Assembly (NCBI GenBank): GCA_051005015.1
Contig: JBPCJT010000127.1
Span: 1-24,386 of the forward strand
DNA length: 24,386 nt
Source: JACMME01 sp051005015
GTDB taxonomy: Bacteria > Gemmatimonadota > Gemmatimonadetes > Gemmatimonadales > Gemmatimonadaceae
Reading direction: 5' to 3'
The translations under genes were made by a program, and so were the position numbers. The notes beneath the pieces are model-generated. The model saw only the letters and a program-made list of their open reading frames with translations, was not told the DNA's origin and did not search any database. Positions 1-7,558 of the stretch are shown piece after piece; the first letter of the stretch is position 1; each line of letters starts with the position of its first letter.

Positions 1-395
1 TTCGTGTGCGCCAGCAACTCCGCGGCGAGCATAAAAACGGTTACCGCCGCCGCCGCGTGCCACAGCATGTTCACCGCGTGCATCCACCAGGCCGCCCCGC
101 CTGAAATGGCCCAGTCGACGGCAAAACTCGCGATGGCGAGCGGCCTGTATTGCCCGCCCGTGTTGGGAGGAGGCCAGTAAGGATTGGCGAACGCCTCCCA
201 GACACCGCTCAGTGAGGAGACCAGCGGATTCCCCAACAACACTCCGCGATCGTCGAGCACGTACCCGTTCGCCAGCGCATTGGCGTAAACCAGCAGGGAG
301 ACCAGTGCGACCATGAAGGGCGCGTAGCGCCGCAGCAGCACGCGGTCGGTAAGCGTTCCGGTGGCTGCAGAGCTCCTGGTCCCTGCAGTGCTCAC
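1..395 (-). CDS. TMTC-like multi-pass membrane protein (possible glycosyltransferase/TPR protein), N-terminal part
   Basis: This gene runs off the window edge; only the first 131 codons are present. Translation from a GTG at 395 gives a short hydrophilic head, a first membrane helix (about residues 27-43), then the sequence NGYVLDDRGVLLGNP and, further on, QYRPLAIASFAVDW followed by WMHAVNMLWHAAAAVTVFML. An early DD motif in the first outer loop, then YRPL and an H-x-x-N-x-x-x-H helix, is the pattern I know from TMTC-type proteins and bacterial relatives. Those are GT-C fold membrane proteins, often with C-terminal TPR repeats, linked to O-mannosylation in animals. The start overlaps the stop of the upstream response regulator by 4 nt (GTGA), so the two are probably translationally coupled. 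The catalytic and TPR parts lie outside the window, so the activity is inferred from the N-terminus only. Confidence 0.7.
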   Translation of the reverse strand, partial: MSTAGTRSSAATGTLTDRVLLRRYAPFMVALVSLLVYANALANGYVLDDRGVLLGNPLVSSLSGVWEAFANPYWPPPNTGGQYRPLAIASFAVDWAISGGAAWWMHAVNMLWHAAAAVTVFMLAAELLAHT

Positions 396-1771
396 ACGTC
401 CATCCCGTAGCGGGATAGCTTTCGGTACAGCGTTGAAGGATCGATGCCCAACACGTCGGCGGTGCGAGTCTTGTTTCCGCCTTCATTATTCAGAACCCAC
501 ATGATGTAACTGCGCTCAATAACATCCAGCGCGGGATTCACGGGAGCACGTTCGGACACAAGAGGCTCGCTCTTGCGCGCGGTAACGCGCTCTGGCAACG
601 CATCGGCGCCGATCTCGTCGCCCGGCGTCAGAATGACAGCGCGCTCGAGGGCGTTTTCCAGCTCGCGTACGTTGCCGGGCCACGAGTACTCGCGCAGTAT
701 CTCCCTCGCAGCTTCCGAGAGCACCTTGACGTTCTCACTGCGCACTTCGGCCCTGCGATTGAGAAAGGTATCGGCCAGCAGGGGAATATCGTCCCGGCGC
801 AGCCGCAATGGCGGGAGATGCAGCGCGAATACGTTGAGCCGGTAGAAAAGATCGCTGCGGAAAGAGCCGCGCTTCATCTCTTCCTCTAGATCGCGATTGG
901 TGGCAGCCAGAACGCGCGTATCAGTCGACAATGCTTCCGTCGCGCCCACGGGGATTACTTCGCGGTTCTGAAGCACGCGCAGGAGCTTTACCTGCGTCGA
1001 CGGCGTCGTCTCTCCCAGCTCGTCAAGAAAGAACGTGCCGCCTCCCGCGGCCGTGAACAGCCCCGCCTTGTCCTTCACCGCGCCAGTGAAGGATCCCTTC
1101 ACGTGTCCGAACAGTTCGCTCTCGAGCAGGCTTTCCGGAAGCGCGCCGCAATTGATGGACAGGAACGGCCCTTCCGCGCGGGCGGAGAGATCGTGGATGT
1201 ATTTTGCGATCACTTCCTTTCCCGTACCAGATTCCCCCTGTATAAGCACAGTGGATTCGGTGGGAGCGACTGTCTCCGCAAGTCTGAGTATTTCCATCCA
1301 TGCCTTGCTCTGTCCCACCGGCCTGCCTGCATCGGTTACGGACCTGCGTCTTATCTGCTGACGCAACGACTTGTTCTCGACGCGGAGCTGCCGGTGCTCC
1401 GCGGCACGTCGCATCACCGCGATTATCTCATCATTCACGAACGGCTTCTGGATGTAGTGATAGGCGCCGGCGTTTACCGCCTGGATCGCCGAGCGCAAGT
1501 CCGCCTGCGCGGTCATTAGAACGACGGGTAGATCGGGATCCTTGGCGCGGGCCGCCCTGAGGACATCCAGGCCGCCGACCACCGGCATTCGCACATCGGT
1601 CAGTACGATATCGGGCATTTCCGATTCGAGCTGCGCCAGTCCCTGTTTTCCGCCGCACGCGGTATTGATGCGAAAGCCGGCATTCTTGAGCAGGATGCGC
1701 AATGTGTCCAGAATGCCCATCTCATCATCGACGATGAGGATGCTCGGTAGAGAAGCGGTAACAGCAGTCAC
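392..1771 (-). CDS. Sigma-54-dependent response regulator, NtrC/PilR type
   Basis: A 459-aa, three-domain activator. The receiver domain (about 10-122) has the acidic pair D15/D16, phosphoacceptor D59 in LTDVRMP, T87 and K109. The AAA+ sigma-54 interaction domain (about 150-385) has Walker A GESGTGKE at 179-186, the sigma-54 contact loop as GSFTGA at 226-231, Walker B TFFLDE at 246-251 and the SWPGNVRELENA segment near 363-374. A Fis-type helix-turn-helix ends the protein (about 420-456). It should remodel RNA polymerase-sigma-54 at promoters when phosphorylated by the kinase encoded just upstream. The start is a GTG overlapping the kinase stop by 4 nt, with AGGAG 7 nt before it inside the kinase gene. 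The loop has Ser in place of the usual Ala of GAFTGA. A PilR identity is suggested by the partner's architecture, but no pilin gene is visible here. Confidence 0.95.
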   Translation of the reverse strand: MTAVTASLPSILIVDDEMGILDTLRILLKNAGFRINTACGGKQGLAQLESEMPDIVLTDVRMPVVGGLDVLRAARAKDPDLPVVLMTAQADLRSAIQAVNAGAYHYIQKPFVNDEIIAVMRRAAEHRQLRVENKSLRQQIRRRSVTDAGRPVGQSKAWMEILRLAETVAPTESTVLIQGESGTGKEVIAKYIHDLSARAEGPFLSINCGALPESLLESELFGHVKGSFTGAVKDKAGLFTAAGGGTFFLDELGETTPSTQVKLLRVLQNREVIPVGATEALSTDTRVLAATNRDLEEEMKRGSFRSDLFYRLNVFALHLPPLRLRRDDIPLLADTFLNRRAEVRSENVKVLSEAAREILREYSWPGNVRELENALERAVILTPGDEIGADALPERVTARKSEPLVSERAPVNPALDVIERSYIMWVLNNEGGNKTRTADVLGIDPSTLYRKLSRYGMDV

Positions 1772-3432
1772 GCTGGAACTCCTGCGCCGAAAGGCGAATG
1801 AGGAAGTAGAACGGTGAATTGTGTTCCGTTCGCGGTGCTCTCCACGAGCAGAATGCCGCGGTGAGCATCAATTGCGCGGTGCGCTATTGGAAGCCCGAGT
1901 CCCGTGCCGCCGGACTTGGTGGTGAAGAAAGGATCGAAGACGCGTTCCCTTATATCGTCCGGAATGCCCGGGCCGTTGTCAGTAACGCGGAGCGCGATGG
2001 CGTCCTGCTGGAATGGCGTTCCGCGCGGCACTTGCTCCAAAGGCAAGCGCGAGACATCGACCTTTACGCTTCCGCGCTCCGATACCGCCTGCACTGCGTT
2101 CAGCGCAATGTTGAAGACAGCACGGTGAAGGAGATCCTCATCCCCTTCCACGAGCAACGGATCCTGCGGAGCTACGCAGGTTACCTGGACACCGCGCCTG
2201 CAATCGGGGTGCGTTGCAGCGAGGCTCGTAGCGGTCTTCGCGATCGCGCCGATATCCACGCGGTCCACCAGTGTGACGCGAACCCTGGCGAAATCCAGAA
2301 ATTCGGACAGAAGGCGTGAGAGGCGGTCGGACTCGCGCACGATGAGTTTCCCCAGCACCTCGTCGTCTTCGGTGGCGCGAGGGGAAGCCGCGAGCTGCTC
2401 CACGGCGCTCCGGATGGATGCGAGCGGATTCTTGATTTCGTGCGCGAGGCTTGCGCTCAGCTCCGCGACGCCTTCCAGGCGCTCTGTGCGCAACCGGAGC
2501 TCCTCGAGCCGCTTGTTGTCCGTTATGTCCTGGAAGATCGCGGTGGCGGACACGCCCGATTGTTCAGTGCGACCCTCGATGGTGGTAGTCGTGAGCCCGA
2601 TGGCGAAGCGGCGACCGGAACTGGTAATCACGGCCTCGCCACGGTGAATGCGGATGCGTTCGCGTACGGTGCGCTCGAGCGCCGCCGCGAGGCCTGGAGC
2701 ATTTTCGGCGAGCGATCGAGCTACCTGCTTTCCAATCAGGCTCTCCGCCGTTACCCCAAGCATGCGGCCGGCGGACGGATTCGCGTACAGCACCCGTCCG
2801 GCTTCGTCAACCGTGATAATGCCGCTGCCGATGTTGCGCAGGATGTCATCCGCCTGGAGCCGCGCGAGAACCAGCTGGGCCTCGAGTTCCTCCTTGCCTG
2901 CTCCCGCCTGTCGAAGGCGTGCGCTTATGTACGCGCTACCAAATCCTACGATGGCGAATACGCCCAGATGCAGCGCGACGCCAATCGGAAGCGCGAAGCC
3001 GAGTCCCCATATCGCGTCGATCCAGTACATCGCGATCCCGATCGCGGCCACCAGCAAGCCACCCGCGAAAGGGAGCACGAGTGACCCGACGGTGATAACG
3101 AGGATGTACAGGGCCGTGAATTGCGAGGCGTCGCTACCGGTAAGGTGAACGACTGTCGTTACGAGACCCAGATCGAAAAGGGACTGCGCGAGAAAGAAAG
3201 ACGGGCCAAGCCGCTGGCTTGACGACGAAAGCCAGGCCGATGCGGACGTGAACGCTATAGCGCAGAAGAGGGCCAGCGTCGCTGCCAGAGTGTCGCCCGC
3301 ATCCACATTCCGCCAGCGCGACAGTGCCGCGACGAAAATGGCGACACCAACGGAGACGCGTCCAATGTACATCCAGCGCAGAATGCGACGTGGACTTAAC
3401 ATTGTTTGGGAGATGCGTACGGAGTCGGACAT
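1768..3432 (-). CDS. Membrane-bound PAS sensor histidine kinase, PilS-like
   Basis: A 554-aa kinase if started at the ATG at 3432. The frame stays open upstream to 3555, but that would overlap the divergent gene at 3543. A second in-frame ATG at 3402 is also possible, and neither has a clear Shine-Dalgarno site. The first 170 residues hold about six membrane helices. A PAS domain follows (about 193-305, with IGSGIITVDEAGRVLYANPS), then a HisKA domain with H331 in SLAHEIKNPLASI. The HATPase domain has an N-box around N441/N445, DNGPGI at 485-490, FDPFFTTK and GTGLGL. Six helices plus PAS plus HisKA is the layout of PilS, and the next gene is a PilR-type regulator; this supports a two-component pair controlling sigma-54 genes. 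The stimulus is unknown. The stop overlaps the regulator start (GTGA). Confidence 0.93.
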   Translation of the reverse strand: MSDSVRISQTMLSPRRILRWMYIGRVSVGVAIFVAALSRWRNVDAGDTLAATLALFCAIAFTSASAWLSSSSQRLGPSFFLAQSLFDLGLVTTVVHLTGSDASQFTALYILVITVGSLVLPFAGGLLVAAIGIAMYWIDAIWGLGFALPIGVALHLGVFAIVGFGSAYISARLRQAGAGKEELEAQLVLARLQADDILRNIGSGIITVDEAGRVLYANPSAGRMLGVTAESLIGKQVARSLAENAPGLAAALERTVRERIRIHRGEAVITSSGRRFAIGLTTTTIEGRTEQSGVSATAIFQDITDNKRLEELRLRTERLEGVAELSASLAHEIKNPLASIRSAVEQLAASPRATEDDEVLGKLIVRESDRLSRLLSEFLDFARVRVTLVDRVDIGAIAKTATSLAATHPDCRRGVQVTCVAPQDPLLVEGDEDLLHRAVFNIALNAVQAVSERGSVKVDVSRLPLEQVPRGTPFQQDAIALRVTDNGPGIPDDIRERVFDPFFTTKSGGTGLGLPIAHRAIDAHRGILLVESTANGTQFTVLLPHSPFGAGVPA

Positions 3433-3460
3433 GGCGGAATGGCTAGCGCGCGGTGAGAGT

Positions 3461-3475
3461 CTTGCAGAGTGCAAG
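3461..3475. promoter_or_regulatory. Short perfect dyad between divergent genes
   Basis: CTTGCA and TGCAAG are separated by GAG, giving 6-bp arms and a 3-nt centre. The dyad lies in the 110-bp region between the divergent kinase (start 3432) and CBS membrane protein (start 3543) genes. An AT-rich stretch with TATATA lies about 30 bp further toward 3543. The dyad could be an operator or a small hairpin; no known factor site is recognised. Confidence 0.3.
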
Positions 3476-3542
3476 GACTGGTCTGCAGCCGAGCATGGCG
3501 TTTTGCTATATATCTTGGACGACCGACCCATACTGAGGTTAC

Positions 3543-4883
3543 GTGGAGACATCACACGAGCAGTTGACGGCAGGGGCCATTGCGCTGCGTCTTGGGGCAG
3601 TCATGGTTCTCGTTCTCATGAACGGATTCATGGTGGCTGCCGAGTTTGCTCTCGTTGGGGCACGACGCAGCAAGATCGAGCACATGATGGCGCAGGGAGA
3701 TAAGAGAGCTCATGACGTGCACAAGGCAATCACTCACCTGGATCGGTACATCTCTGGCACCCAGCTTGGCATCACCTTCGCTTCGCTTGCGCTGGGGTGG
3801 ATCGGTGAGCCCGCACTCGCCGCGATTATCGATCTTCTCTTCGGCGTGGTCGGTATTGCCGTACCGGCGGGGGCCGGACACTTGCCCGCATCGATCATCA
3901 CGGCGTTCCTGATCATCACATTTCTGCACATTGTCCTCGGAGAACTTGCGCCGAAGTCGCTGGCATTGCTTGCCCCAGAGCGAGTAAGTCGTGTTATCGC
4001 TCGTCCGCTGATGCTGTTTTCGGTAGTAATGTCACCGCTGATCTGGGTTCTCAACGGCGCCGCAAACCGACTCCTCCGTATCTTCGGGATTCAACCGGTC
4101 ACGGAGTCGCATCGCGTACACTCCCCCGAGGAGATCCGCATGCTGGTGATGCAGACGCACGCCCATGGCCTGATAGATGCAAGCGACAGCGCGATGCTCG
4201 CGGGCGTATTCGACTTCCACAACAAGCGCGCGCGTGACGTGATGCGTCCGCGCACCGAGATTGTCGCGATCGCCAAAGATGCGACTGAGGACGAGGTTTG
4301 GAGCATCATGCGCCACGAGCGGTATTCGCGGTATCCCGTGTATGAAGAATCGCTGGATGAGGTCGTCGGCGTGTTTCTCGCCAAGGACCTGTGGCTGCAC
4401 GATGGCGCCGAGCCATTCTCGCTCAAGCCTTTCGTGCGCGAGGCCCTGTACGTTCCGGACACGCGGCCGGCTGAACGTGTGTTCGACGACCTCCGAAGAA
4501 CGCGCGCGCAGATGGCAATCGTGCTGGACGAATACGGCGGCACCGCCGGCGTTGTCACCATGGAGGATCTCGTCGAAGAGATCGTGGGCGACATCGCCGA
4601 CGAATACGACGTTGCGGCGCGCGAGTCGGTTGAGATGAACGGCGTTCTCGAGCTCGCCGGCTCAATGTCGCTCGTGGACGTACGATCCGACTACTCGATA
4701 AGTATCCCGGAAGGAAGCTGGACTACGCTCGGCGGCTACGTCTTCTCGACGCTTGGCCGCTTGCCGAAAATGGGCGACCGGGTGTCGTTCGGTCGGGGCG
4801 AGCTCGAGGTTGTAGCAATGGATGCAAGGCGTGTCGCCGCCGTGCGCGTTCATCGAGTGCCCGCGCAGCCCACAGCTGAGTGA
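3543..4883 (+). CDS. CNNM/CorC-type membrane protein (DUF21, CBS pair, CorC_HlyC domain)
   Basis: A 446-aa member of the hemolysin C/CorC/CNNM family, bacterial inner-membrane proteins tied to Mg2+ (or Co2+) transport and efflux. The DUF21 membrane domain spans about residues 15-185 with four hydrophobic segments. It carries the family-typical MNGFMVAAEFALV stretch, SGTQLGITFASLALGWIGEP and VLGELAPKS. Two CBS domains follow (about 230-290 and 298-352), with MRPRTEIVAI and IVLDEYGGTAGVVTMEDLVEEIVGD. The CorC_HlyC domain (about 360-440) ends the protein with WTTLGGYVFSTLGRLPKMGD. CBS pairs in this family bind adenine nucleotides. The start is GTG, with TGAGG 4 nt upstream. The stop overlaps the next start by 4 nt (GTGA), so this gene and arfB probably form one operon. 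The transported ion cannot be read from the sequence. Confidence 0.93.
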   Translation: METSHEQLTAGAIALRLGAVMVLVLMNGFMVAAEFALVGARRSKIEHMMAQGDKRAHDVHKAITHLDRYISGTQLGITFASLALGWIGEPALAAIIDLLFGVVGIAVPAGAGHLPASIITAFLIITFLHIVLGELAPKSLALLAPERVSRVIARPLMLFSVVMSPLIWVLNGAANRLLRIFGIQPVTESHRVHSPEEIRMLVMQTHAHGLIDASDSAMLAGVFDFHNKRARDVMRPRTEIVAIAKDATEDEVWSIMRHERYSRYPVYEESLDEVVGVFLAKDLWLHDGAEPFSLKPFVREALYVPDTRPAERVFDDLRRTRAQMAIVLDEYGGTAGVVTMEDLVEEIVGDIADEYDVAARESVEMNGVLELAGSMSLVDVRSDYSISIPEGSWTTLGGYVFSTLGRLPKMGDRVSFGRGELEVVAMDARRVAAVRVHRVPAQPTAE

Positions 4884-5314
4884 GGGATGATGCGCTGCGC
4901 ATCACCGGTCGCGTGTCGATCCCACGATCGGAGCTGGAGGTGCGGGCTACACGCTCCAGTGGTCCGGGTGGCCAGCATGTCAACACGTCGTCCACTAGAA
5001 TCGAGCTTCGCTGGAACCTTCTAGGCTCGGCCGCTCTTGAAGACGGCGAGCGCGCCCGCGCTGCCGCAAAACTGGCGAGCCGGCTTGACGGTGACGGTTT
5101 CCTGCGCGTTGTCGCAAGCGCTACCCGAAGCCAACGACGCAACCGGTATGCCGCGGAAGGCAGACTCGTTGACCTGCTCCGCCGGGCGCTCTCCGTTCCG
5201 CATAAACGCCTACGCACCAAGCCCAGCCGCGCAGCCAGGGAGGCGCGACTCGACGCTAAGAAACGCAGGGGGAGGCGGAAGAAGGAGAGAAGAGGAGTGG
5301 AGACGGAGCAGTAG
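4880..5314 (+). CDS. arfB: Peptidyl-tRNA hydrolase ArfB (ribosome rescue)
   Basis: A 144-aa protein of the ArfB/YaeJ/ICT1 family. It enters the empty A site of ribosomes stalled without a stop codon and hydrolyses the peptidyl-tRNA. The catalytic GGQ loop is at residues 30-32 within SSGPGGQHVNTSSTRIELRW. The C-terminal tail is strongly basic (KRLRTKPSRAAREARLDAKKRRGRRKK), as expected for the segment that lies in the mRNA channel. The length is close to the family norm of about 140, much shorter than true release factors, and there is no stop-codon recognition domain. Translation starts at a GTG overlapping the preceding stop (GTGA); an ATG at 4887 is out of frame. Coupling to a CorC-type gene has no obvious functional reason and may just be an operon convenience. 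Confidence 0.93.
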   Translation: MRDDALRITGRVSIPRSELEVRATRSSGPGGQHVNTSSTRIELRWNLLGSAALEDGERARAAAKLASRLDGDGFLRVVASATRSQRRNRYAAEGRLVDLLRRALSVPHKRLRTKPSRAAREARLDAKKRRGRRKKERRGVETEQ

Positions 5315-5372
5315 GACGGCTTTCAGTTTAGGATTAGCTGCAAACGGCGAAAGGGAATGGCAGGTTGCGTCC

Positions 5373-5654
5373 TCATTCATCGGGCTGCTCTTCTGCAGGC
5401 GCGGATCCGACGCCGTAGTCGCGATAGCCTAGTCCTAGCTCCGCGCTCATGTCATGTGCGCCATCGTGGGGTTGCAAATCGTCTGCGGGATCGCCGCCGG
5501 CTACTGATCCTTCAACCCCCTCCGATTCGGCATTGTCCTGCGGGTCCTGAACGGGCACATCAGACCCATCAGGTGTGATACCGCGCCACTCGCCATGCCC
5601 AACGGGATCGTCCCGAGTGTCGTCCTTTGAAATCCACTCCTTTTCGTCCGGCAT
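5373..5654 (-). CDS. Small, highly acidic hypothetical protein
   Basis: I do not recognise the family. The start chosen is the ATG at 5654, preceded by AAGGAGG with 5 nt spacing; this is one of the best ribosome sites in the window and argues strongly for a real gene. The product is 93 aa with about 26 Asp/Glu against 5 Lys/Arg. It has no Cys, no signal peptide and no membrane segment, and it is rich in Gly, Pro and Asp, so probably largely disordered. It reads MPDEKEWISKDD at the N-terminus and PAEEQPDE at the C-terminus. It converges on arfB (58-bp gap) and is divergent from purE. A stress- or nucleic-acid-mimic role is conceivable for so acidic a protein, but nothing in the sequence proves it. 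Confidence 0.65.
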   Translation of the reverse strand: MPDEKEWISKDDTRDDPVGHGEWRGITPDGSDVPVQDPQDNAESEGVEGSVAGGDPADDLQPHDGAHDMSAELGLGYRDYGVGSAPAEEQPDE

Positions 5655-5843
5655 TGATGCCTCCTTGTAGAAGACCATCTGATGATTCAGTCTGTGGGTC
5701 GGGACGCAATTCGCCCGTAGAATGCCAGCCGCGAGTCGTGACCACTAGCGCGGAGCTTATGGGCGCACTCCGTCGCAAGAATATGTCACAGCTTGCGTGA
5801 ACGCGATGGCACGCTGAGTATGGGACGGGATATCTTGGTTAAT

Positions 5844-5858
5844 CGGGGGGGGCCCCCG
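5844..5858 (+). promoter_or_regulatory. GC-only hairpin in the presumed purE leader
   Basis: CGGGGG-GGG-CCCCCG can fold into a 6-bp all-GC stem with a 3-nt loop, ending 32 nt upstream of the purE start. TATCTT at 5831-5836 just before it could be a -10 element, though no matching -35 is visible. The hairpin could sit at the 5' end of the purE mRNA and affect stability or translation. No purine-riboswitch fold was recognised. Confidence 0.25.
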
Positions 5859-5890
5859 GTCTCACTCGCCTGTATCGGAGCCACAACCTG

Positions 5891-6385
5891 ATGACGCAAC
5901 CTGCCGCGCCTCTCGTAGGCGTGATAATGGGAAGCCGGAGCGATTTCGAGTATCTCTCCACTGCATGCGAAATGCTTGCGGAGCTCGGTGTGCCGTACGA
6001 GACGAAGATCGTTTCCGCGCACCGCACGCCGGCGCGTATGGCCGAATACGCGACGGATGCAGAATCGCGCGGCATTCGGGTGATCATCGCCGGGGCGGGA
6101 GGCGCGGCACATTTACCCGGAATGGTCGCGGCTCACACCATTCTCCCGGTGCTGGGTGTCCCGGTACCAGCGACTGCGCTCTGCGGCATTGATGCTTTGC
6201 TGTCGATCGTCCAGATGCCCAAGGGCGTGCCAGTCGGCACTCTTGCAATCGGAAGGCCGGGCGCGGCCAACGCCGCACTGCTTTCCGCGGCCATCGTGGC
6301 GCTGGGGGACGCAAACGTTCGGGAGCGGTTGCGCGCATGGCGGGAGGCTCGGACCAGCGAGGTTCCGAACGAGCCGCTTCCCTGA
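5891..6385 (+). CDS. purE: N5-carboxyaminoimidazole ribonucleotide mutase, PurE class I
   Basis: A 164-aa PurE. It moves the carboxylate of N5-CAIR to C4, giving CAIR in de novo purine synthesis, and acts in the cytosol as an octamer in known homologues. Visible signatures are GVIMGSRSDFEYL (10-22), SAHRTPARM (42-50) with the catalytic His at 44, IIAGAGGAAHLPGMVAAHT (65-83) and SIVQMPKGVPVGTLAIG (105-121), ending in GAANAALLSA. These match class I PurE, which works with PurK, rather than the class II AIR carboxylase. GGAG lies about 9 nt before the ATG. The stop overlaps the purK ATG by one base (TGATG), so the two are cotranslated, as is usual for this pair. Confidence 0.97.
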   Translation: MTQPAAPLVGVIMGSRSDFEYLSTACEMLAELGVPYETKIVSAHRTPARMAEYATDAESRGIRVIIAGAGGAAHLPGMVAAHTILPVLGVPVPATALCGIDALLSIVQMPKGVPVGTLAIGRPGAANAALLSAAIVALGDANVRERLRAWREARTSEVPNEPLP

Positions 6386-7524
6386 TGCAACCCATCCTTC
6401 CGGGAGGAACCATCGGAATTTTCGGTGGCGGGCAGCTTGGCCGCATGACAGCGATGGCAGCGCGGTCATTCGGCTACAGTATTCGCCTGCTCGATCCCGA
6501 CCCAGCCGCGGCGGCGCGACCTCTCGCTGACGACAGCATCGTAGCCGACTTCACTGATGTTGTGGCAGCCTCCACCCTCGCACGCGCATGCGACGTTGTC
6601 ACGCTCGAGATCGAGAAGGTCGCGCTGCCGAGCCTTCGAGCGGCGGCGCTTTACGCTCCCATGCGTCCCGGTGCTGTAGTGCTGGATGTCATCCAGGACC
6701 GCGGGCGGCAGAAGGCCTGGCTCGCGCAGCACGGTTTTCCAGCGGGGCCCTACCGTCTCGCGGCCTCCGTTGAATCGCTTGGCGAAGCGGTGGCAGAGTT
6801 TGGTGATTGCATCGCCAAGTCGTGCACTGGCGGTTACGATGGACGGGGGCAGTTCCGGCTCACTTCGCCGGGAGAAGCACGAAATACGTGGATCGGGCTG
6901 GGTGAGCAGCCTTGCGTCGTCGAAAAGGCGCTTCATCTCGAAGCGGAGATATCCGTTCTCATCGCTCGCCGCCCAGGTGGCGATTTGGTGGTTTATCCGC
7001 CGGCCTTCAATCACCACGAGGAGCGCATTTTGGCCTGGTCTGTCATCCCGGCGCCAATTTCCGAGACGCTTACTGCCCAGGCGCAGGAGATCGGGCTCGG
7101 CATCGCCGAACAACTCGGCGTGGAAGGTCTTCTCGCCGTGGAGATGTTTCTGACGAATGACGGCGGTCTTCTGGTCAATGAGCTCGCTCCCAGGCCGCAT
7201 AACAGCTTTCATGCCACCGAGCGCGCATGCGTCACCAGCCAGTTCGAGCAGGTTGTACGCGCGGTTTGCGATCTGCCGCTTGGCGCGGTGGATGTCGTTA
7301 GACCGGCAGCGATCCTAAATCTGCTGGGCGATCTCTGGAAACAAGAACGTGCTCCGCATTTCGTGCGGGCGCTGCGTGATTCAGCGGTCCGCCTTCACCT
7401 GTACGGAAAGCGTGAGGCAAGACCGGGTCGCAAGATGGGCCACCTGTCGGCGACCGGCGCGACGCCGGCAGAGGCGGTGCAGCGCGTGCATGCGGCCAGA
7501 GCGGCGTTGACGGCTTCCGGCTGA
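6385..7524 (+). CDS. purK: N5-carboxyaminoimidazole ribonucleotide synthase PurK
   Basis: A 379-aa ATP-grasp enzyme that converts AIR, ATP and bicarbonate to N5-CAIR, the substrate of PurE encoded just upstream. The pre-ATP-grasp Rossmann-like part starts with GTIGIFGGGQLGRM (8-21) and contains DVVTLEIEKV near 70. The ATP-grasp region has KSCTGGYDGRGQFRL (145-159), VEKALHLEAEISVL, and VNELAPRPHNS, which supplies metal and substrate ligands. The start is taken as the ATG at 6385, which forms TGATG with the purE stop and places the nucleotide-binding loop at the usual distance from the N-terminus. An in-frame ATG at 6337 inside purE would add 16 residues unlike the family. Confidence 0.97.
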   Translation: MQPILPGGTIGIFGGGQLGRMTAMAARSFGYSIRLLDPDPAAAARPLADDSIVADFTDVVAASTLARACDVVTLEIEKVALPSLRAAALYAPMRPGAVVLDVIQDRGRQKAWLAQHGFPAGPYRLAASVESLGEAVAEFGDCIAKSCTGGYDGRGQFRLTSPGEARNTWIGLGEQPCVVEKALHLEAEISVLIARRPGGDLVVYPPAFNHHEERILAWSVIPAPISETLTAQAQEIGLGIAEQLGVEGLLAVEMFLTNDGGLLVNELAPRPHNSFHATERACVTSQFEQVVRAVCDLPLGAVDVVRPAAILNLLGDLWKQERAPHFVRALRDSAVRLHLYGKREARPGRKMGHLSATGATPAEAVQRVHAARAALTASG

Positions 7525-7531
7525 CCGGCGC

Positions 7532-7550
7532 ATCCGCAATCCGCAATCCG
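7532..7550 (-). repeat. Copy of intergenic GGATTGCGG repeat (two tandem units)
   Basis: Read on the minus strand this is CGGATTGCGGATTGCGGAT, two GGATTGCGG units overlapping with a 7-bp period. It fills most of the 34-bp gap between the convergent ends of purK and the secreted protein gene. The same 19-mer recurs with one mismatch, in the opposite orientation, at 13661-13679, also between convergent genes. It may be a dispersed repeat of this genome; it does not form a terminator hairpin by itself. Confidence 0.6.
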
Positions 7551-7558
7551 GAGTCGCC

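Noticed and set aside
3433..3555. Upstream extension of the sensor kinase
   Set aside because: The 41 extra residues are low-complexity, overlap the divergent gene's start and contain the intergenic dyad; family members begin close to the first membrane helix.
6337..6384. Earlier start for purK inside purE
   Set aside because: The ATG at 6385 makes the usual TGATG coupling and puts the nucleotide-binding loop at the normal distance.
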